A DNA stretch of 64,000 bases from a virus (IMGVR_UViG_3300046810_000100:100249-164248); one strand, 5' to 3'. Numbered from the stretch's first letter, positions 44,201-53,217 are shown. Translations and numbers: made by a program. Notes: generated from the letters alone by a model not told the origin.

Positions 44201-45641
44201 TGGCTATCTGGTTGGTAACAACCTGGCTATCTGGACTACTGCTGAAGGCGGCAAGTGGATCGACATCGGTCTGGTTCGTGGTCCTCAGGGTGTTCAGGGC
44301 GTTCAAGGCCCTATCGGTATCGGCAAGAAAGGCGACAAGGGTGATAAAGGCTCCGTCTGGATTACCCTGCCTGCTGGTGTTGATGAACCGGGTGCAGGCT
44401 TCACTGGTAACATCGGTGACTGGGCTGTGTCGGAAACCTTCAAGGTTTACTACAAGTCCGCTGTAGGCGGTTGGCAGTACTGGGGTCAACTGGTTGCGGG
44501 TGATGTTAACTCGCCGCTGCTGTCCTTCGGTAAGGCTGTACGTCTGGGCAACGAGTGGATCGTGCTGCCGGTTGACGAAGTGCCAGACATGGAGCCGGGC
44601 AAGATGTACGTCCGTTCTCTCAAGGATGGTAACACCGACAACGAAGGTGAGTGGGTTGAACTGCCATTCCCAGGGTTCGCTGACGTTCCTACGGACAGCA
44701 ACACCTACCTGCGTAAAGGTGACCACACTTGGCTGCAGTATAACGTTCCTACGATTACCAGCTTGGGTGGTGTTCCGGTTGCTGAGTTGGGTGTTAGTGT
44801 TCCGACTCTGGTTGCTGGCAAGATCCCAGCAGGTCAGTTGCCTAGCTACGTCGACGACGTTCTAGAGTTCGCTAACCAAGCGGCATTCCCTGCAACAGGT
44901 GAAACAGGGAAGATCTATATTTCCCTCGCAACCAACGCGCAGTTCCGCTGGACTGGTTCTGTTTACATTGGACTGGTAGCTTCGCCTGGAACTACAGACG
45001 CCGTAGCTGAAGGTACGACTAACCTCTACCACACCCCTGCTCGTGTGCGTGCAGTTACGCTGGCTGGTGTCTCCTTCGGTACTGGTGGTGCTATCACTGC
45101 TGCTGACACGGTCCTCACGGCCTTCGGCAAAATCCAGGCGCAGATCACTGCGTTCGTACCTGGCTTCGCCGATGTCCCAACGGACACCAACTTGTATGTC
45201 CGTAAGGGCGACAAGACCTGGGTGGTTCTGCCAGCTCAAGGTATCGCAGCGCCAGCGAACGACGGTAAGCAATACGTCTACAAAGGCACTGGCTGGGTCT
45301 CCTTCGACCGTTACGACGTGCCGATTCTGGCTCTGTCTGCGACTGGTGGCATCGACCCGAACGTTAACCTGTTCTGCCGGATCGATAACTCCGGTGCAAC
45401 TGCCAAAACCATCACGCTGGCGGACGGTCCGAAGACTGCTAGTCCAAACGGTGCTCGTGCATTGGTTGTGGTAGTGAAAGTCAACGGTGCTGCAGGTGTC
45501 ATTACCTTCGCTCCTACTGGGGCTACTCCTCTGGTCTGGAACACGGGGTCTCCTCCTGCTCTGACCGGTAGCCGTACTTACCTTACCTTCACCTGGGATG
45601 GTGTTGAGTGGGTAGGTGCTGCTGGTGCTGTAGTGCCTTAA
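41265..45641 (+). CDS. long tail fibre with triplicated domains and collagen-like segments
   Basis: A 1458-residue fibre. After a short helical N-terminus, three ~150-180-residue copies of one module occur in tandem (about residues 58-260, 262-425 and 427-600), each containing LDAIPTxxLxxGxAYFV, an SLLGxRGxTxLGxWPD strand and IGDAYxWKxDxWxLIP. Between them lie short SAYQxWKDxGNxGTEAEF repeats, common in phage fibres. GPEGPEGP and GPKGDQGTG are collagen-like Gly-X-Y stretches. The C-terminal ~300 residues are beta-rich, with FADVPTDxNxYxRKGDxTW twice (about 1141 and 1304). A trimeric, host-contacting fibre is likely. AAAGGTTGAGTT precedes the ATG. Confidence 0.8.
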   Translation: MTDITEKPDTFPAVPLLAEGEDVKGGDEAAPSNKQAVALAARTDYLKAQLAALIVGGLNVIGTLNTHADLDAIPTEDLKKGDAYFVESSLCVWNMIEWVDSGSLLGPRGITLLGRWPDGLALPTRDNNEVGDAYIWKSDIWLLIPEPDDWVTIGLKGDTGDSAYDIAVAGGFSGTKPQWLVSLVGKSAYQSWKDQGNTGTEAEFAASLVGKTAYQIWLGQGNSGTEAEWLLTLVGKSAYQTWKDNGHPAGTEAEFLESLKGTNGESGSILLLGTLNNFEDLDAIPTAGLSVGDAYFVAAGMSVWNGDEWIHSNSLLGKRGITVLGQWPDAVPLPAVDANEIGDAYYWKKDIWMLIPVEGWVTIGLKGDDGLSAYDLAKAAGFPGTQSEYLTSLIGKSAYQSWKDLGNSGTEAQFIASLKGVKGDAGAITLVGTLDNEAALDAIPTAGLAIGTAYFVQGALRIWNGTDWPSSGSLLGQRGVTLLGTWPDGSALPAWQSSTIGDAYIWKSDLWLLIPGGDGSDPDLDPVWNSIGLEGPEGQSAYDTAVETGFVGTKPQWLATLIGKSAYQIWKDRGGVGDEDAFLASLVSVTPGPEGPEGPARAPFEVKGSKVNEAALPTPGTPTEAWYVGSHLYVWVTDPGEYVDLGSVGGLSAYDLAVTDGYGGTLQQWLTSLHSVVPGPEGPRGQNLNVKGTVANAPQLGNIVNPVEQDGYVTDDDGHLHVLTGGNWVDVGPFRGQSTYQLWLSQGFTGSSAEFLASLKGTNGTNGTNIIVKGSVATYTALPASPAEQDVWAVRDTNTLYAQIGGNWVALGSFKGADGENGSPGANGSSITIIKILTPGNEEVPDPVTNPGKAYVDLNNILFISLGGVWVDCGPVGAPGPKGDQGTGINLRGYVAGPQYLPSIQQGAQNGDGWFIVSSKELYVLTEGEWEGPFDITGPEGPAGENGEKGDPGTSIQILGAYNTIGDLAVAHPTGTLGDGYLVGNNLAIWTTAEGGKWIDIGLVRGPQGVQGVQGPIGIGKKGDKGDKGSVWITLPAGVDEPGAGFTGNIGDWAVSETFKVYYKSAVGGWQYWGQLVAGDVNSPLLSFGKAVRLGNEWIVLPVDEVPDMEPGKMYVRSLKDGNTDNEGEWVELPFPGFADVPTDSNTYLRKGDHTWLQYNVPTITSLGGVPVAELGVSVPTLVAGKIPAGQLPSYVDDVLEFANQAAFPATGETGKIYISLATNAQFRWTGSVYIGLVASPGTTDAVAEGTTNLYHTPARVRAVTLAGVSFGTGGAITAADTVLTAFGKIQAQITAFVPGFADVPTDTNLYVRKGDKTWVVLPAQGIAAPANDGKQYVYKGTGWVSFDRYDVPILALSATGGIDPNVNLFCRIDNSGATAKTITLADGPKTASPNGARALVVVVKVNGAAGVITFAPTGATPLVWNTGSPPALTGSRTYLTFTWDGVEWVGAAGAVVP

Positions 45642-45651
45642 CCCATTAGCG

Positions 45652-45686
45652 CACGAAGCCTCCCTTTAACGGGGGAGGTTCTCGTG
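45652..45686 (+). terminator. terminator after the long fibre gene
   Basis: CACGA then GCCTCCC pair with GGGAGG then CTCGTG around TTTAACGG, followed by TGTTTATTTTTA. It lies 11 bases after the stop at 45641. Confidence 0.75.
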
Positions 45687-45711
45687 TGTTTATTTTTAGA
45701 GGAGTTGCATC

Positions 45712-46683
45712 ATGTTTGAAGCACTCGTAGGGTTAGGTTCAAGAGGTCAGACGAATTTTCCTAACTCCGGACCTGGCTCGAAGAACCTTCTTTACGGCAA
45801 CGAACAATTAGGTTACTTCGGAACGCTTACCCCAGCTGAACTTGTCACCTTAGGAAAACTAAGAAGTTTGTTTAACTTCTTTAACGGGAATGACGAGGGT
45901 GCACCGTACACCTGGGTAAAGATGTTCTACAAAGGCAAGGTCCTTTATTTTCCAACCAACACCCTTGCTTACAACCTCAACTGGAACCAGTTGTACAACG
46001 CCGGTCTAGTTTACGGTGTGGACAGTAATGGTAACTACCCAACCGCTACTCCGACGAATCAGTTTAAAATCATGAACGTCGGAACCGATGTTCTAAAAGT
46101 TCGTTTGTTTGCCGCCGATTCAAACCCAGACCCTACCAGTTCAGGCTCGCAGCAATTGTTAACCGGTGCTGGGGCTAACATTAGTGGCTCTGAATTCGTG
46201 CAGTTGATCTACGCGCTGGTACAAGGTGCTCCTGCTGCTTACAGCGGGCCTAAGTGGGGTATCTTCTCCGCTAGCTCCTTTGCTTGGGGTGGCCGAAAGG
46301 TTCCTACACAACGTACCTACGTCGCCGGCCCGTCATACGCACAACACGTCGATAACACGTATACGTATTCCTCACCTAAGACGGAGCTTAACTATTGGCT
46401 TCCCGTACTTGAGTTGATTCCTGGGAACGAACTACCGCTGTTGCCGTATATCGATTTGGCAGCTCAGCTTGATCCGCTACAACCCGCATCAATCGCTGAC
46501 GTCATCCAGAGTGTAGGACTGGCCAAGTACCGTGGGACTACTACAACGGTCGTCATTCATGAACCAGCAGTCGTTACTGACGTTACGTACCCAAGTCAGG
46601 TACTGAAAATTAAACGGACCGAAGTACAGCTAGAAACTGGTCTACTAAACCAGCTAGTGGTAACCGACATCGTGTACACATGA
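45712..46683 (+). CDS. short tail-fibre / tip protein, repeat-domain family, 323 aa
   Basis: It begins MFEALVGLGSRGQTN, a leader nearly shared with three other fibre genes here. A ~200-residue domain follows (about residues 25-240): LGYFGTLT, TWVKMFYKGKVLYFP, LNWNQLYNAGLVYG, QFKI and VRL motifs, ending NYWLPVLELIP. Related domains occur in the four genes downstream. The C-terminal tail is beta-rich. No enzyme motif. Role in host recognition is inferred from the cluster. AGAGGAGTTGCATC precedes the ATG. Confidence 0.65.
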   Translation: MFEALVGLGSRGQTNFPNSGPGSKNLLYGNEQLGYFGTLTPAELVTLGKLRSLFNFFNGNDEGAPYTWVKMFYKGKVLYFPTNTLAYNLNWNQLYNAGLVYGVDSNGNYPTATPTNQFKIMNVGTDVLKVRLFAADSNPDPTSSGSQQLLTGAGANISGSEFVQLIYALVQGAPAAYSGPKWGIFSASSFAWGGRKVPTQRTYVAGPSYAQHVDNTYTYSSPKTELNYWLPVLELIPGNELPLLPYIDLAAQLDPLQPASIADVIQSVGLAKYRGTTTTVVIHEPAVVTDVTYPSQVLKIKRTEVQLETGLLNQLVVTDIVYT

Positions 46684-46693
46684 GGTATAACTA

Positions 46694-47653
46694 ATGTACG
46701 TTAAACTCAAGTGGTTGAACCGTAACCAGATTCCGGTGACCACCAAGATTTATCGAAATGATACACAAAAGCCTAACGACCAGCTCGGGACAGCACTGGC
46801 AACCCTCGACGGTGCAATCACCACGTGGACCGATGAAACTGTTGTTCGTCGTAACACGTACTACTACACCCTTGAAACCGTCAACGGCGGACAGAGTGCT
46901 TACTCTAACCCGATTAAGGTAGTTGCCGATTACAACAACGGCCCGGGGCCGCGTGATCTGGTTTGGGGTGATACCCAGTTAGGGTTCTTCGGGACTATTA
47001 CCTCGACGGACTTCATTTTCCCGGCTGACCTCATGGCGTTGTTAACGATCGCCCCGTCGCCGTACACTTCTAACCCACTCCCGACTTGGAACAAGTGGAT
47101 CCGGAGAGGGAAGATTTGTTACGTCCCCAACGCCCCTATCCACATCGCTGTTCTTTACGATGTGTTCTACAAGTCGGGCGTGCATTTCGGTACGGATGAT
47201 AACGGTCCTTGGATGCCCACCACTACGACCACCCCGGTCAACCAGCGGAAGATCATTACCAAGGGCTTCGATCAATTCATTGTTCGTCTTCCCACGGGCG
47301 CTGATGACCGTGCCAATCCGACCGACACTATCGTAGCTTCACCAGCGGATAGTTTGCGCCGCTTCAGTGAGGTGTCTGACTTTATTCACCCGATGATCAG
47401 TAACTATGTTGCGCCTAGTGCACGGTGTCCTAAGCTCCCTCACGCAATAGGCTACAGCTCAATGAACTCCGGTCGGGAAATTGCGTCTTCCACCAGGCAA
47501 GGGACTACTGGTTTTGCCCGTGCGCTGGCATCGACGGCCCCAACCAGTGGGGCTGACATGGAGAAGCTTGTTCTTCAACCGTGGAACACTACCTGTTCTT
47601 GGCTACCTGTACTGGAAATGATCCCTGACAAGGGTATTGAGGTGGTTGTATGA
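46694..47653 (+). CDS. tail-fibre / tip protein with FN3-like N-terminus, 319 aa
   Basis: The first ~80 residues form a fibronectin-III-like beta sandwich (MYVKLKWLNRNQIPVTTKIY, then LATLDG, YYYTLETVNGG). The rest is the repeated fibre domain: LGFFGTIT, WNKWIRRGKICYVP, FYKSGVHFG, QRKIITKG, FIVRLPTG, and a closing SWLPVLEMIPD. The stop overlaps the next start by four bases (ATGA), indicating coupled expression. Paralogous to the next gene. Host-receptor binding is an inference. Confidence 0.65.
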   Translation: MYVKLKWLNRNQIPVTTKIYRNDTQKPNDQLGTALATLDGAITTWTDETVVRRNTYYYTLETVNGGQSAYSNPIKVVADYNNGPGPRDLVWGDTQLGFFGTITSTDFIFPADLMALLTIAPSPYTSNPLPTWNKWIRRGKICYVPNAPIHIAVLYDVFYKSGVHFGTDDNGPWMPTTTTTPVNQRKIITKGFDQFIVRLPTGADDRANPTDTIVASPADSLRRFSEVSDFIHPMISNYVAPSARCPKLPHAIGYSSMNSGREIASSTRQGTTGFARALASTAPTSGADMEKLVLQPWNTTCSWLPVLEMIPDKGIEVVV

Positions 47654-48546
47654 GTATCACAATCAAGTGGGCTAATCCGAACACTACGTTCGATGAAGTT
47701 CAGGTTTTCCGTTCAGACACCAAGTTGGCTAATGGTGAAATCCCTACCAACAAGATCGGCACGGTCACCGACGGCTCGCTTCAATACGAAGACACCACGG
47801 CTATTCAGAACAAGTACTACTACTACGTGATTGCGGTGAAGAAAGGTACTGAGGTCGTTTACACCCCCCAACAGGTGGCGATCAATATGCCTTACACCGG
47901 CCCCGGCCCGTCTACCTTGCAATCAGGTACGTGGGAGCGTGGGTTCTTCGGGATGATGCAGGCCGCCGATGTCGCGCTTACCCAAGAGATCTACGCGTTG
48001 ATCGGTGTCGGGAACGTTAACGCCACTCAAGGTGAATGGGGTAAGTTTATCCTGAAGGGTAAAATCCTGTTTGCCCCTCTTCGCCATATCCTGGGTATCA
48101 GCTGGAACCAGTTGTACAGCGCTGGGTGTATGTATGGAGTTGCCGGTAACGGTCCTGCAACTGGTCACGGTTTGACGGGGGTAGACCAACTCAAAATCCT
48201 CAGCAAAGGGGAGCATGATTTCATTATCAGGGCGCCCCGCTGCCAAACGTCTGCTGATTACGTCTACAACACCGGTGTTGCAAAGGACTACGACAGCGAA
48301 TGGTTCCACTGCTTCGTCAGCATGTTTAACCAAGGTAGTCCGTTCCCTTGCAACGATGTTGCGAGTTATGTGGATTCCACGTACTTCATTCAGTCTGGTG
48401 GTGTTAACACTGTGTTTGCTGAATTCACCGGTGTTAACGCCGCATGTCAATACGGTAGTCAGCCCGGTCAGATCTTCGCGCCCGGAGGTTCTGCACCGCG
48501 TACAAACTCGCTTTCGCAACGCCTGATCCTGGAACTCGTTCTTTAA
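47650..48546 (+). CDS. tail-fibre / tip protein with FN3-like N-terminus, 298 aa
   Basis: A paralogue of the preceding gene. An FN3-like N-terminus (MSITIKWANPNTTFDEVQVF, then KYYYYVIAVKKGTEV) leads into the repeated fibre domain (RGFFGMMQAAD, WGKFILKGKILFAP, ISWNQLYSAGCMYG, QLKILSKGEHDFIIR) and ends RLILELVL. It overlaps the preceding stop by four bases. Differences from its neighbour are concentrated in the middle and C-terminal parts, as expected for receptor-binding proteins. Confidence 0.65.
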   Translation: MSITIKWANPNTTFDEVQVFRSDTKLANGEIPTNKIGTVTDGSLQYEDTTAIQNKYYYYVIAVKKGTEVVYTPQQVAINMPYTGPGPSTLQSGTWERGFFGMMQAADVALTQEIYALIGVGNVNATQGEWGKFILKGKILFAPLRHILGISWNQLYSAGCMYGVAGNGPATGHGLTGVDQLKILSKGEHDFIIRAPRCQTSADYVYNTGVAKDYDSEWFHCFVSMFNQGSPFPCNDVASYVDSTYFIQSGGVNTVFAEFTGVNAACQYGSQPGQIFAPGGSAPRTNSLSQRLILELVL

Positions 48547-48573
48547 CACAACCCTTCCTTTAAGGAAATGACT

Positions 48574-49224
48574 ATGTCCATTGTTGACCGCACTACCCGT
48601 TTGATCGAATCCGACACCATGACCTATCCGATCTTCTTGGCGGATATGGCTCGCTTCGCCCCCAACACTGTATTCCCAGCGACGGTCGATTCTGACTGTC
48701 TGATCGACTTCGGTATCGAGGTTGTACACAGCGTTGCTCAGCCAGAAGGTGATGTCGTCACTGAAGGCGCCCCAGAGCTCCGTGAGGGCGAATGGTACCA
48801 AACCTGGGCCGTCCGTAGCTTCACCGAAATCGAGGTCGCTAACAAGCTTGCACGTCGTAAGGAAGAGCTCCAGTCGAGCGCTGAAGATCTGCGCGTCGCT
48901 GCGTTCGCTACTGGCTTCCCGTACCAGTTCGGCGAAAACGTTTACCACGTACAAGTGCGTACCGGCGACCGTGGCAACATCTCCGACCTGCGCTGTATTG
49001 CTAAAGAAGTAATCGCTGCCAGCGGTGATATGACCTTCGAGTTCCGCGTACTGGAAAACGTCGAGGTCGTTCTCACCGCAGCTGAAATGGTTGCGCTGGC
49101 AGATCGAGCCTTGGTTCAAGTAATCGCTGGCTACAAGGTGATCTGGGCTTACAAGAAAGCCATCGATCTCGCCACCACCATGGAAGAGTTGCCAACTCCT
49201 CCGGGGGTATTCTTCACTCTGTAA
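48574..49224 (+). CDS. tail fibre assembly-like protein with DUF4376 C-terminal domain
   Basis: The start at 48574 (MSIVDRTTRLIESDTM) is chosen because AAGGAA lies six bases upstream; an ATG two codons earlier abuts that site. The C-terminal half (about residues 110-200) has the DUF4376 pattern: a helix (VANKLARRKEEL), a short beta hairpin (FPYQFGENVYHVQV), then RGNISDLRCIA, a second strand pair and VVLTAAEMVALADRAL, found at the C-terminus of tail-fibre assembly and fibre-associated proteins. The likely role is fibre assembly or maturation. Confidence 0.7.
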   Translation: MSIVDRTTRLIESDTMTYPIFLADMARFAPNTVFPATVDSDCLIDFGIEVVHSVAQPEGDVVTEGAPELREGEWYQTWAVRSFTEIEVANKLARRKEELQSSAEDLRVAAFATGFPYQFGENVYHVQVRTGDRGNISDLRCIAKEVIAASGDMTFEFRVLENVEVVLTAAEMVALADRALVQVIAGYKVIWAYKKAIDLATTMEELPTPPGVFFTL

Positions 49225-49232
49225 TCAACGAC

Positions 49233-49252
49233 CCTCCCTCTTAGGAGGGAGG
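49233..49252 (+). terminator. hairpin between fibre-cluster genes
   Basis: CCTCCCTC and GAGGGAGG form a perfect 8-bp stem with a TTAG loop, nine bases after the stop at 49224. No long U-run follows, so it may attenuate or protect RNA rather than fully terminate. Confidence 0.6.
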
Positions 49253-49276
49253 ATTTAAACACATGGAGTTTAAACT

Positions 49277-49735
49277 ATGAGCGACTTTACGAGGTTCAGT
49301 GCGGTTGAGTCTTTGGGCTATGATCAGGCTGCGAGTCGGCTCTATGGCAAAGCCTATTGGAGGGTGGCTGCTGGGTATCGCTACTACATCGGCTTCAAAG
49401 GTTCTAATCGTTACATTGACGTACCGACTGGTTTCCTAACTGACGGTGCTACCATTCCACGTTTCTTGTGGTGGTTGCTTCCTCCGTTGGACGAATACAG
49501 TCAAGCAACAACTCTGCATGATTTCCTGTGCAGAACTTACAAGATCATCGAACTCATCGATGGCGTTGAAACTGAGGTAGCTGTAACCCGTAAGGAAATT
49601 GACGGGATCTTGCGCGAAGCAATGGAAGTGCTCGAGGTAGCGGCTTGGAAACGCTTCCTGATTAATTGCGGCGTTGAAGGTTACCGGGCTGTGGCTAATC
49701 CCACTAAACCCAAAGGACTCGTTCTCGCTGAATAA
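49277..49735 (+). CDS. DUF1353 family protein, 152 aa
   Basis: It matches the DUF1353 pattern: IDVPTGFLTDGATIPRFLWW (about residues 47-66), then LLPP, a LHDFLC motif (about 79-84), and a C-terminal part with a hydrophobic helix (AWKRFLINCGVEGYRAV). This family occurs in many tailed phages, often near tail and lysis genes, and its biochemical function is unknown. Here it sits inside the fibre cluster, between the DUF4376 gene and a two-domain fibre. Confidence 0.75.
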   Translation: MSDFTRFSAVESLGYDQAASRLYGKAYWRVAAGYRYYIGFKGSNRYIDVPTGFLTDGATIPRFLWWLLPPLDEYSQATTLHDFLCRTYKIIELIDGVETEVAVTRKEIDGILREAMEVLEVAAWKRFLINCGVEGYRAVANPTKPKGLVLAE

Positions 49736-49761
49736 CAACATTCCTTTGGGGAGAGCACATC

Positions 49762-50952
49762 GTGTTCGAATCTCTTATAACTATTACAAAGCCGACTGGG
49801 GCTGATGACGACTCTGATTTGGTATTTCCAGGAGGAACGATTTACAAGGGCATCGTCAAATCTGCTAACTTTATTACGGGTGGAGCCCTAGCACAAGCCA
49901 TCGGTCTGACAGACGGCATGCAGCACAACGACGCAGCAGGTTGGTTGCATTTCATTGAGGCCGACGGCACTGAGCTTTACATCTCGAAAAAGACCCTGCG
50001 GTATGGTCTGACGTATCAGTCGATTGACGCGGCACAAGCAGGTAACAGCAAAGAAGTTACAATTGGTGGCGAAGTTTACATCGTCAGATTTATTAACGGC
50101 AATGAAGCCGCCACTAAGTTCGCTTACCAGCGTTACATGCTGCCATTGATTGATCCACCAAAACGGAACTCCTACCCAGCGGACCCGGTGGTCCCAACAT
50201 GGGGTTACTACACACCACTCATGATGGGTAACAATGAACCAGACTACTCCCAGCCTGGTTCTCAAACCATGTGTGCGGAAGCATATGGAGGGGGCTGGCT
50301 GACGCGTGGTTATCCTAATTTTGCGTCTGTATGGTACCAAGACAACCTCACTCCTCAGGTGTACCACGGCTGGCGCCCCCTGCTGATTAAGAAGTCTAGT
50401 CTACCGGTATCGGCTTACAAAGGACTGGTGAACCAAGATAACTTTATCACGTTTGCAGCACTGGCTACAGAGCTGGGGGTTACCGAAGGCACACCGAGCA
50501 ACGGCACAGTGGAGTGGCTGCACTTCGCCGAAGAGGGTAAAGAAGTTTATATCCCACGCATGGGTATTCGACACACCATCAGTTGGGAACAATTGAGTGC
50601 TAGAAACTTGATCACGGGTAACCGAACCATTGTCATTGGTGGCCAAACGTTCAAGGTTCGCCTCATGACAGGATGTGAACAAGACCCAGGTATCGCTGGC
50701 GGTGGTTTAGCGGCGCGGGAATGGAAGAAGTACATCGTTGGTCTGACTGATGGGACGTACGACTCTCAAACAGCAGCTTGGGCAGGTGTGGGTAACGACG
50801 GGATCAACATTAGTATTTTGCAGGAAGCGTCTGCTAACGAAACAGGAGCCCACTCGGGCGCGGGTTATCCAGGTATCAATGATATTTGGTATGTCTCCGC
50901 CAACCAAGAACACCCGTTCTTCAACTGGCGCCCATTGCTGGAAAAGGTATAA
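49762..50952 (+). CDS. tail-fibre / tip protein with two tandem repeat domains, 396 aa
   Basis: It starts at GTG (first residues MFESLITITKPTG), with GGGGAG nine bases upstream. Two copies of the repeated fibre domain follow, about residues 30-215 and 218-395: WLHFIEADGTELYISKKTLR then IVRFINGNEA, and WLHFAEEGKEVYIPRMGIRH then KVRLMTGCEQ. Each ends WRPLL. The N-terminus is the shared MFE(A/S)L leader of the cluster. No enzyme motif. A receptor-binding role is inferred. Confidence 0.65.
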   Translation: MFESLITITKPTGADDDSDLVFPGGTIYKGIVKSANFITGGALAQAIGLTDGMQHNDAAGWLHFIEADGTELYISKKTLRYGLTYQSIDAAQAGNSKEVTIGGEVYIVRFINGNEAATKFAYQRYMLPLIDPPKRNSYPADPVVPTWGYYTPLMMGNNEPDYSQPGSQTMCAEAYGGGWLTRGYPNFASVWYQDNLTPQVYHGWRPLLIKKSSLPVSAYKGLVNQDNFITFAALATELGVTEGTPSNGTVEWLHFAEEGKEVYIPRMGIRHTISWEQLSARNLITGNRTIVIGGQTFKVRLMTGCEQDPGIAGGGLAAREWKKYIVGLTDGTYDSQTAAWAGVGNDGINISILQEASANETGAHSGAGYPGINDIWYVSANQEHPFFNWRPLLEKV

Positions 50953-50965
50953 GTTAAATGATTGA

Positions 50966-50981
50966 CCTCCCTTCGGGGAGG
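50966..50981 (+). terminator. UUCG-loop hairpin between fibre genes
   Basis: CCTCCC and GGGAGG close a TTCG tetraloop, a very stable RNA hairpin, 14 bases after the stop at 50952. It shares the CCTCCC/GGGAGG core of the hairpins near 45660, 49233 and 53241. Confidence 0.65.
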
Positions 50982-51012
50982 CTTCTCTACCCATTTCTCT
51001 ACGGGGAAGACC

Positions 51013-53217
51013 ATGATTGAACAATTAATCTCGACAAGGAGTCAGGTAGAAATACCATTCGTACCACCTGCCGTAGAGCCAGGCAACCCGTTCCAAGGAT
51101 TCGTCAGTTCTGACGATCTGATCGACGGTACTGCTCTGTCTTCTTTACTTGCGTTGACTTCGGGTACTTCGATCAACAACAAGGCAGGCTGGCTGAAATA
51201 CATCGATGCTGGCAAAACGTTCTACATCGCAAGGAAGCCGCTTCGTTACGGAACTACAGTTGCTGCTTATAAAGCAGCCGCACTGTTGGCTGGTAAACAA
51301 GTCAGCATCCGCGGGGACATCTACAAGGTTCGTTTGATGTCCGGTATGGCTGCTGATCCGTTCAACTCCATCATCGGTATTGGCGGCGGCGGAGAGTGGA
51401 ACCAGTACTTGTACCCGATCTTTGCAGCGGCTAACCGTCCTACAGCGGCTGTGTGGTCGTATTACACGGCGGCTGATCTCGGACTCGCGCTCAACGATAG
51501 CCTCAATGGACAGAAGGGCTGGATCACAGTCACCAAAGATCAGCACAACACCATCACTACTGCTTTGGCTGCTCGCGGTTGGGACTACTCTGGTGGGACG
51601 GGGGTTAACCCTATCGACCGGCGCACCGTGATCAACGATGCTAACGTCAACGAGGGTAACGGTACAGCTAGTCTGGACGTCTATGGTTTCCGACCTTTGT
51701 TGGAATTCATCGGTGTGGCTCCTCCTGAAGACCTGTACTACGGTGAAATTGCCGACGCGGATTTCATCACTCCGAGCGCGCTTGCCGCTGTGGTGAACTT
51801 GGCGGCGGTCGGCACCGTAACCAACGCCTCGTCCAATTGGCTGAAGTACCGCTATAAAGGCAAGACCACGTACCTCGCGAAGAAACCCCTGAGACACGCA
51901 ATGACTTGGGAACAAATGGACGCGGTTGGTGTCGTTAAAGGGAATATCCCTTACCTGTTTGGTGGTAAACGCTACGCGTTGACTCTTCCGACGGGTGCTG
52001 ATGTTGATCCTACTCCTAGCTACGGGTCTATTGCAACGGCTGGGTCTTTTAACGACCTGATTTACCCGGTTTACGGCGGAGCAGCTAGCGGACAACCTGA
52101 AGTTCTGGCGTATCCTCGTTGGGCTGCGTTTACGGACGCCGACTTGGGCTTCGCAACAAACAAAGCCGCAGCTTCCGGAGGGCTTGGTACACTGACCTGG
52201 TGTAAAGAAGTCATTACCGGTGGGGGTAGCCACTTACTGCGCGGCTACAACGATGCTGACAACGTCGGTAACCGACAGATACTGGCGGGTTGGTACGTCG
52301 CTAACGGTGGTACTCAGCAGTACGCAGGGTGGCGCCCGCAGATCGAAGAGTTGACCGATCTGTCAAACGCTTGGTCAAGGGTGGGCAACCTTCCTGCTGC
52401 AAGGATGAACATTGGTTCGGCCTCGGTTAGCGGGAAGATTTATACCTTCGGTGGTGATGCGAACGACGGCAGTAACCCCACGGGCGCCTTCAGTGTTTAT
52501 GATCCTGTACTGGCAACATGGACCGCTAAAGCAGTAGGGCCTGCTGTTCGAACCTGGCACTGTATGTGTGAAGGGACTGATGGTAAAGTCTACGTGCACG
52601 CCGGCTACAGCTCAAGTGGTGTCTTTAGTGATCTGTGGGCTTATGACCCGGTGGCTAACACGTGGGCGCAAAAGGCTAGTGGTATCGACCGGTACGACGG
52701 TGTTATGACGTCTTACGGTGGCAAGTTGTACGTTGTTGGTGGTTATACCAACACCTACGCGAACGACCTGCGTTGCTACGACATCGCTACCAACACATGG
52801 AGTGTTAAAGCGAGTTTTGTAGGTGGGCGTCGACACATGACCCTCAACGCTGTAAACGGCAAGCTGTATATGTCGGGCGGTAACGTGGGTGGTACCGAAT
52901 TCTGGTCTTACGACATTGCTACTGATGTCTGGACAAAGATGGCTGACCACCCAATGGGTAACATCGCTCAACACAGGTCCACGGTAGTGGATGGGAAGAT
53001 CTACTTCTTCGGCGGTAACGTCGGTGGGACGGTTGTCAAGAAGCTGTGGGTCTACGATCCTGTTGGTAACACGTGGACTCAACTGGCGGATATGCTAACC
53101 ACTAATGGCAAGACTACTCCGTTCATGGTAGCTCCAGGCGACGGTCGCATTTACATAGGCGGTGGTTATTATCCTGGCGTTGGTGTGTTGTCTGACTTCT
53201 GGACGTACAAACCGTAA
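51013..53217 (+). CDS. tail-fibre / tip protein: two repeat domains plus Kelch propeller, 734 aa
   Basis: The start at 51013 (MIEQLISTRSQVEIPF) is chosen over an upstream ATG at 50962 that would translate through the hairpin. Two repeated fibre domains occupy about residues 20-235 and 240-455: WLKYIDAGKTFYIARKPLRY and WLKYRYKGKTTYLAKKPLRH mark them, each ending WRP(L/Q). The last ~275 residues are Kelch-type beta-propeller repeats (GKIYTFGGDAN, GKVYVHAGYSS, GKLYVVGGYTN and others, each with YD...W). A propeller for sugar or protein binding at the tail tip is likely. Confidence 0.72.
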   Translation: MIEQLISTRSQVEIPFVPPAVEPGNPFQGFVSSDDLIDGTALSSLLALTSGTSINNKAGWLKYIDAGKTFYIARKPLRYGTTVAAYKAAALLAGKQVSIRGDIYKVRLMSGMAADPFNSIIGIGGGGEWNQYLYPIFAAANRPTAAVWSYYTAADLGLALNDSLNGQKGWITVTKDQHNTITTALAARGWDYSGGTGVNPIDRRTVINDANVNEGNGTASLDVYGFRPLLEFIGVAPPEDLYYGEIADADFITPSALAAVVNLAAVGTVTNASSNWLKYRYKGKTTYLAKKPLRHAMTWEQMDAVGVVKGNIPYLFGGKRYALTLPTGADVDPTPSYGSIATAGSFNDLIYPVYGGAASGQPEVLAYPRWAAFTDADLGFATNKAAASGGLGTLTWCKEVITGGGSHLLRGYNDADNVGNRQILAGWYVANGGTQQYAGWRPQIEELTDLSNAWSRVGNLPAARMNIGSASVSGKIYTFGGDANDGSNPTGAFSVYDPVLATWTAKAVGPAVRTWHCMCEGTDGKVYVHAGYSSSGVFSDLWAYDPVANTWAQKASGIDRYDGVMTSYGGKLYVVGGYTNTYANDLRCYDIATNTWSVKASFVGGRRHMTLNAVNGKLYMSGGNVGGTEFWSYDIATDVWTKMADHPMGNIAQHRSTVVDGKIYFFGGNVGGTVVKKLWVYDPVGNTWTQLADMLTTNGKTTPFMVAPGDGRIYIGGGYYPGVGVLSDFWTYKP

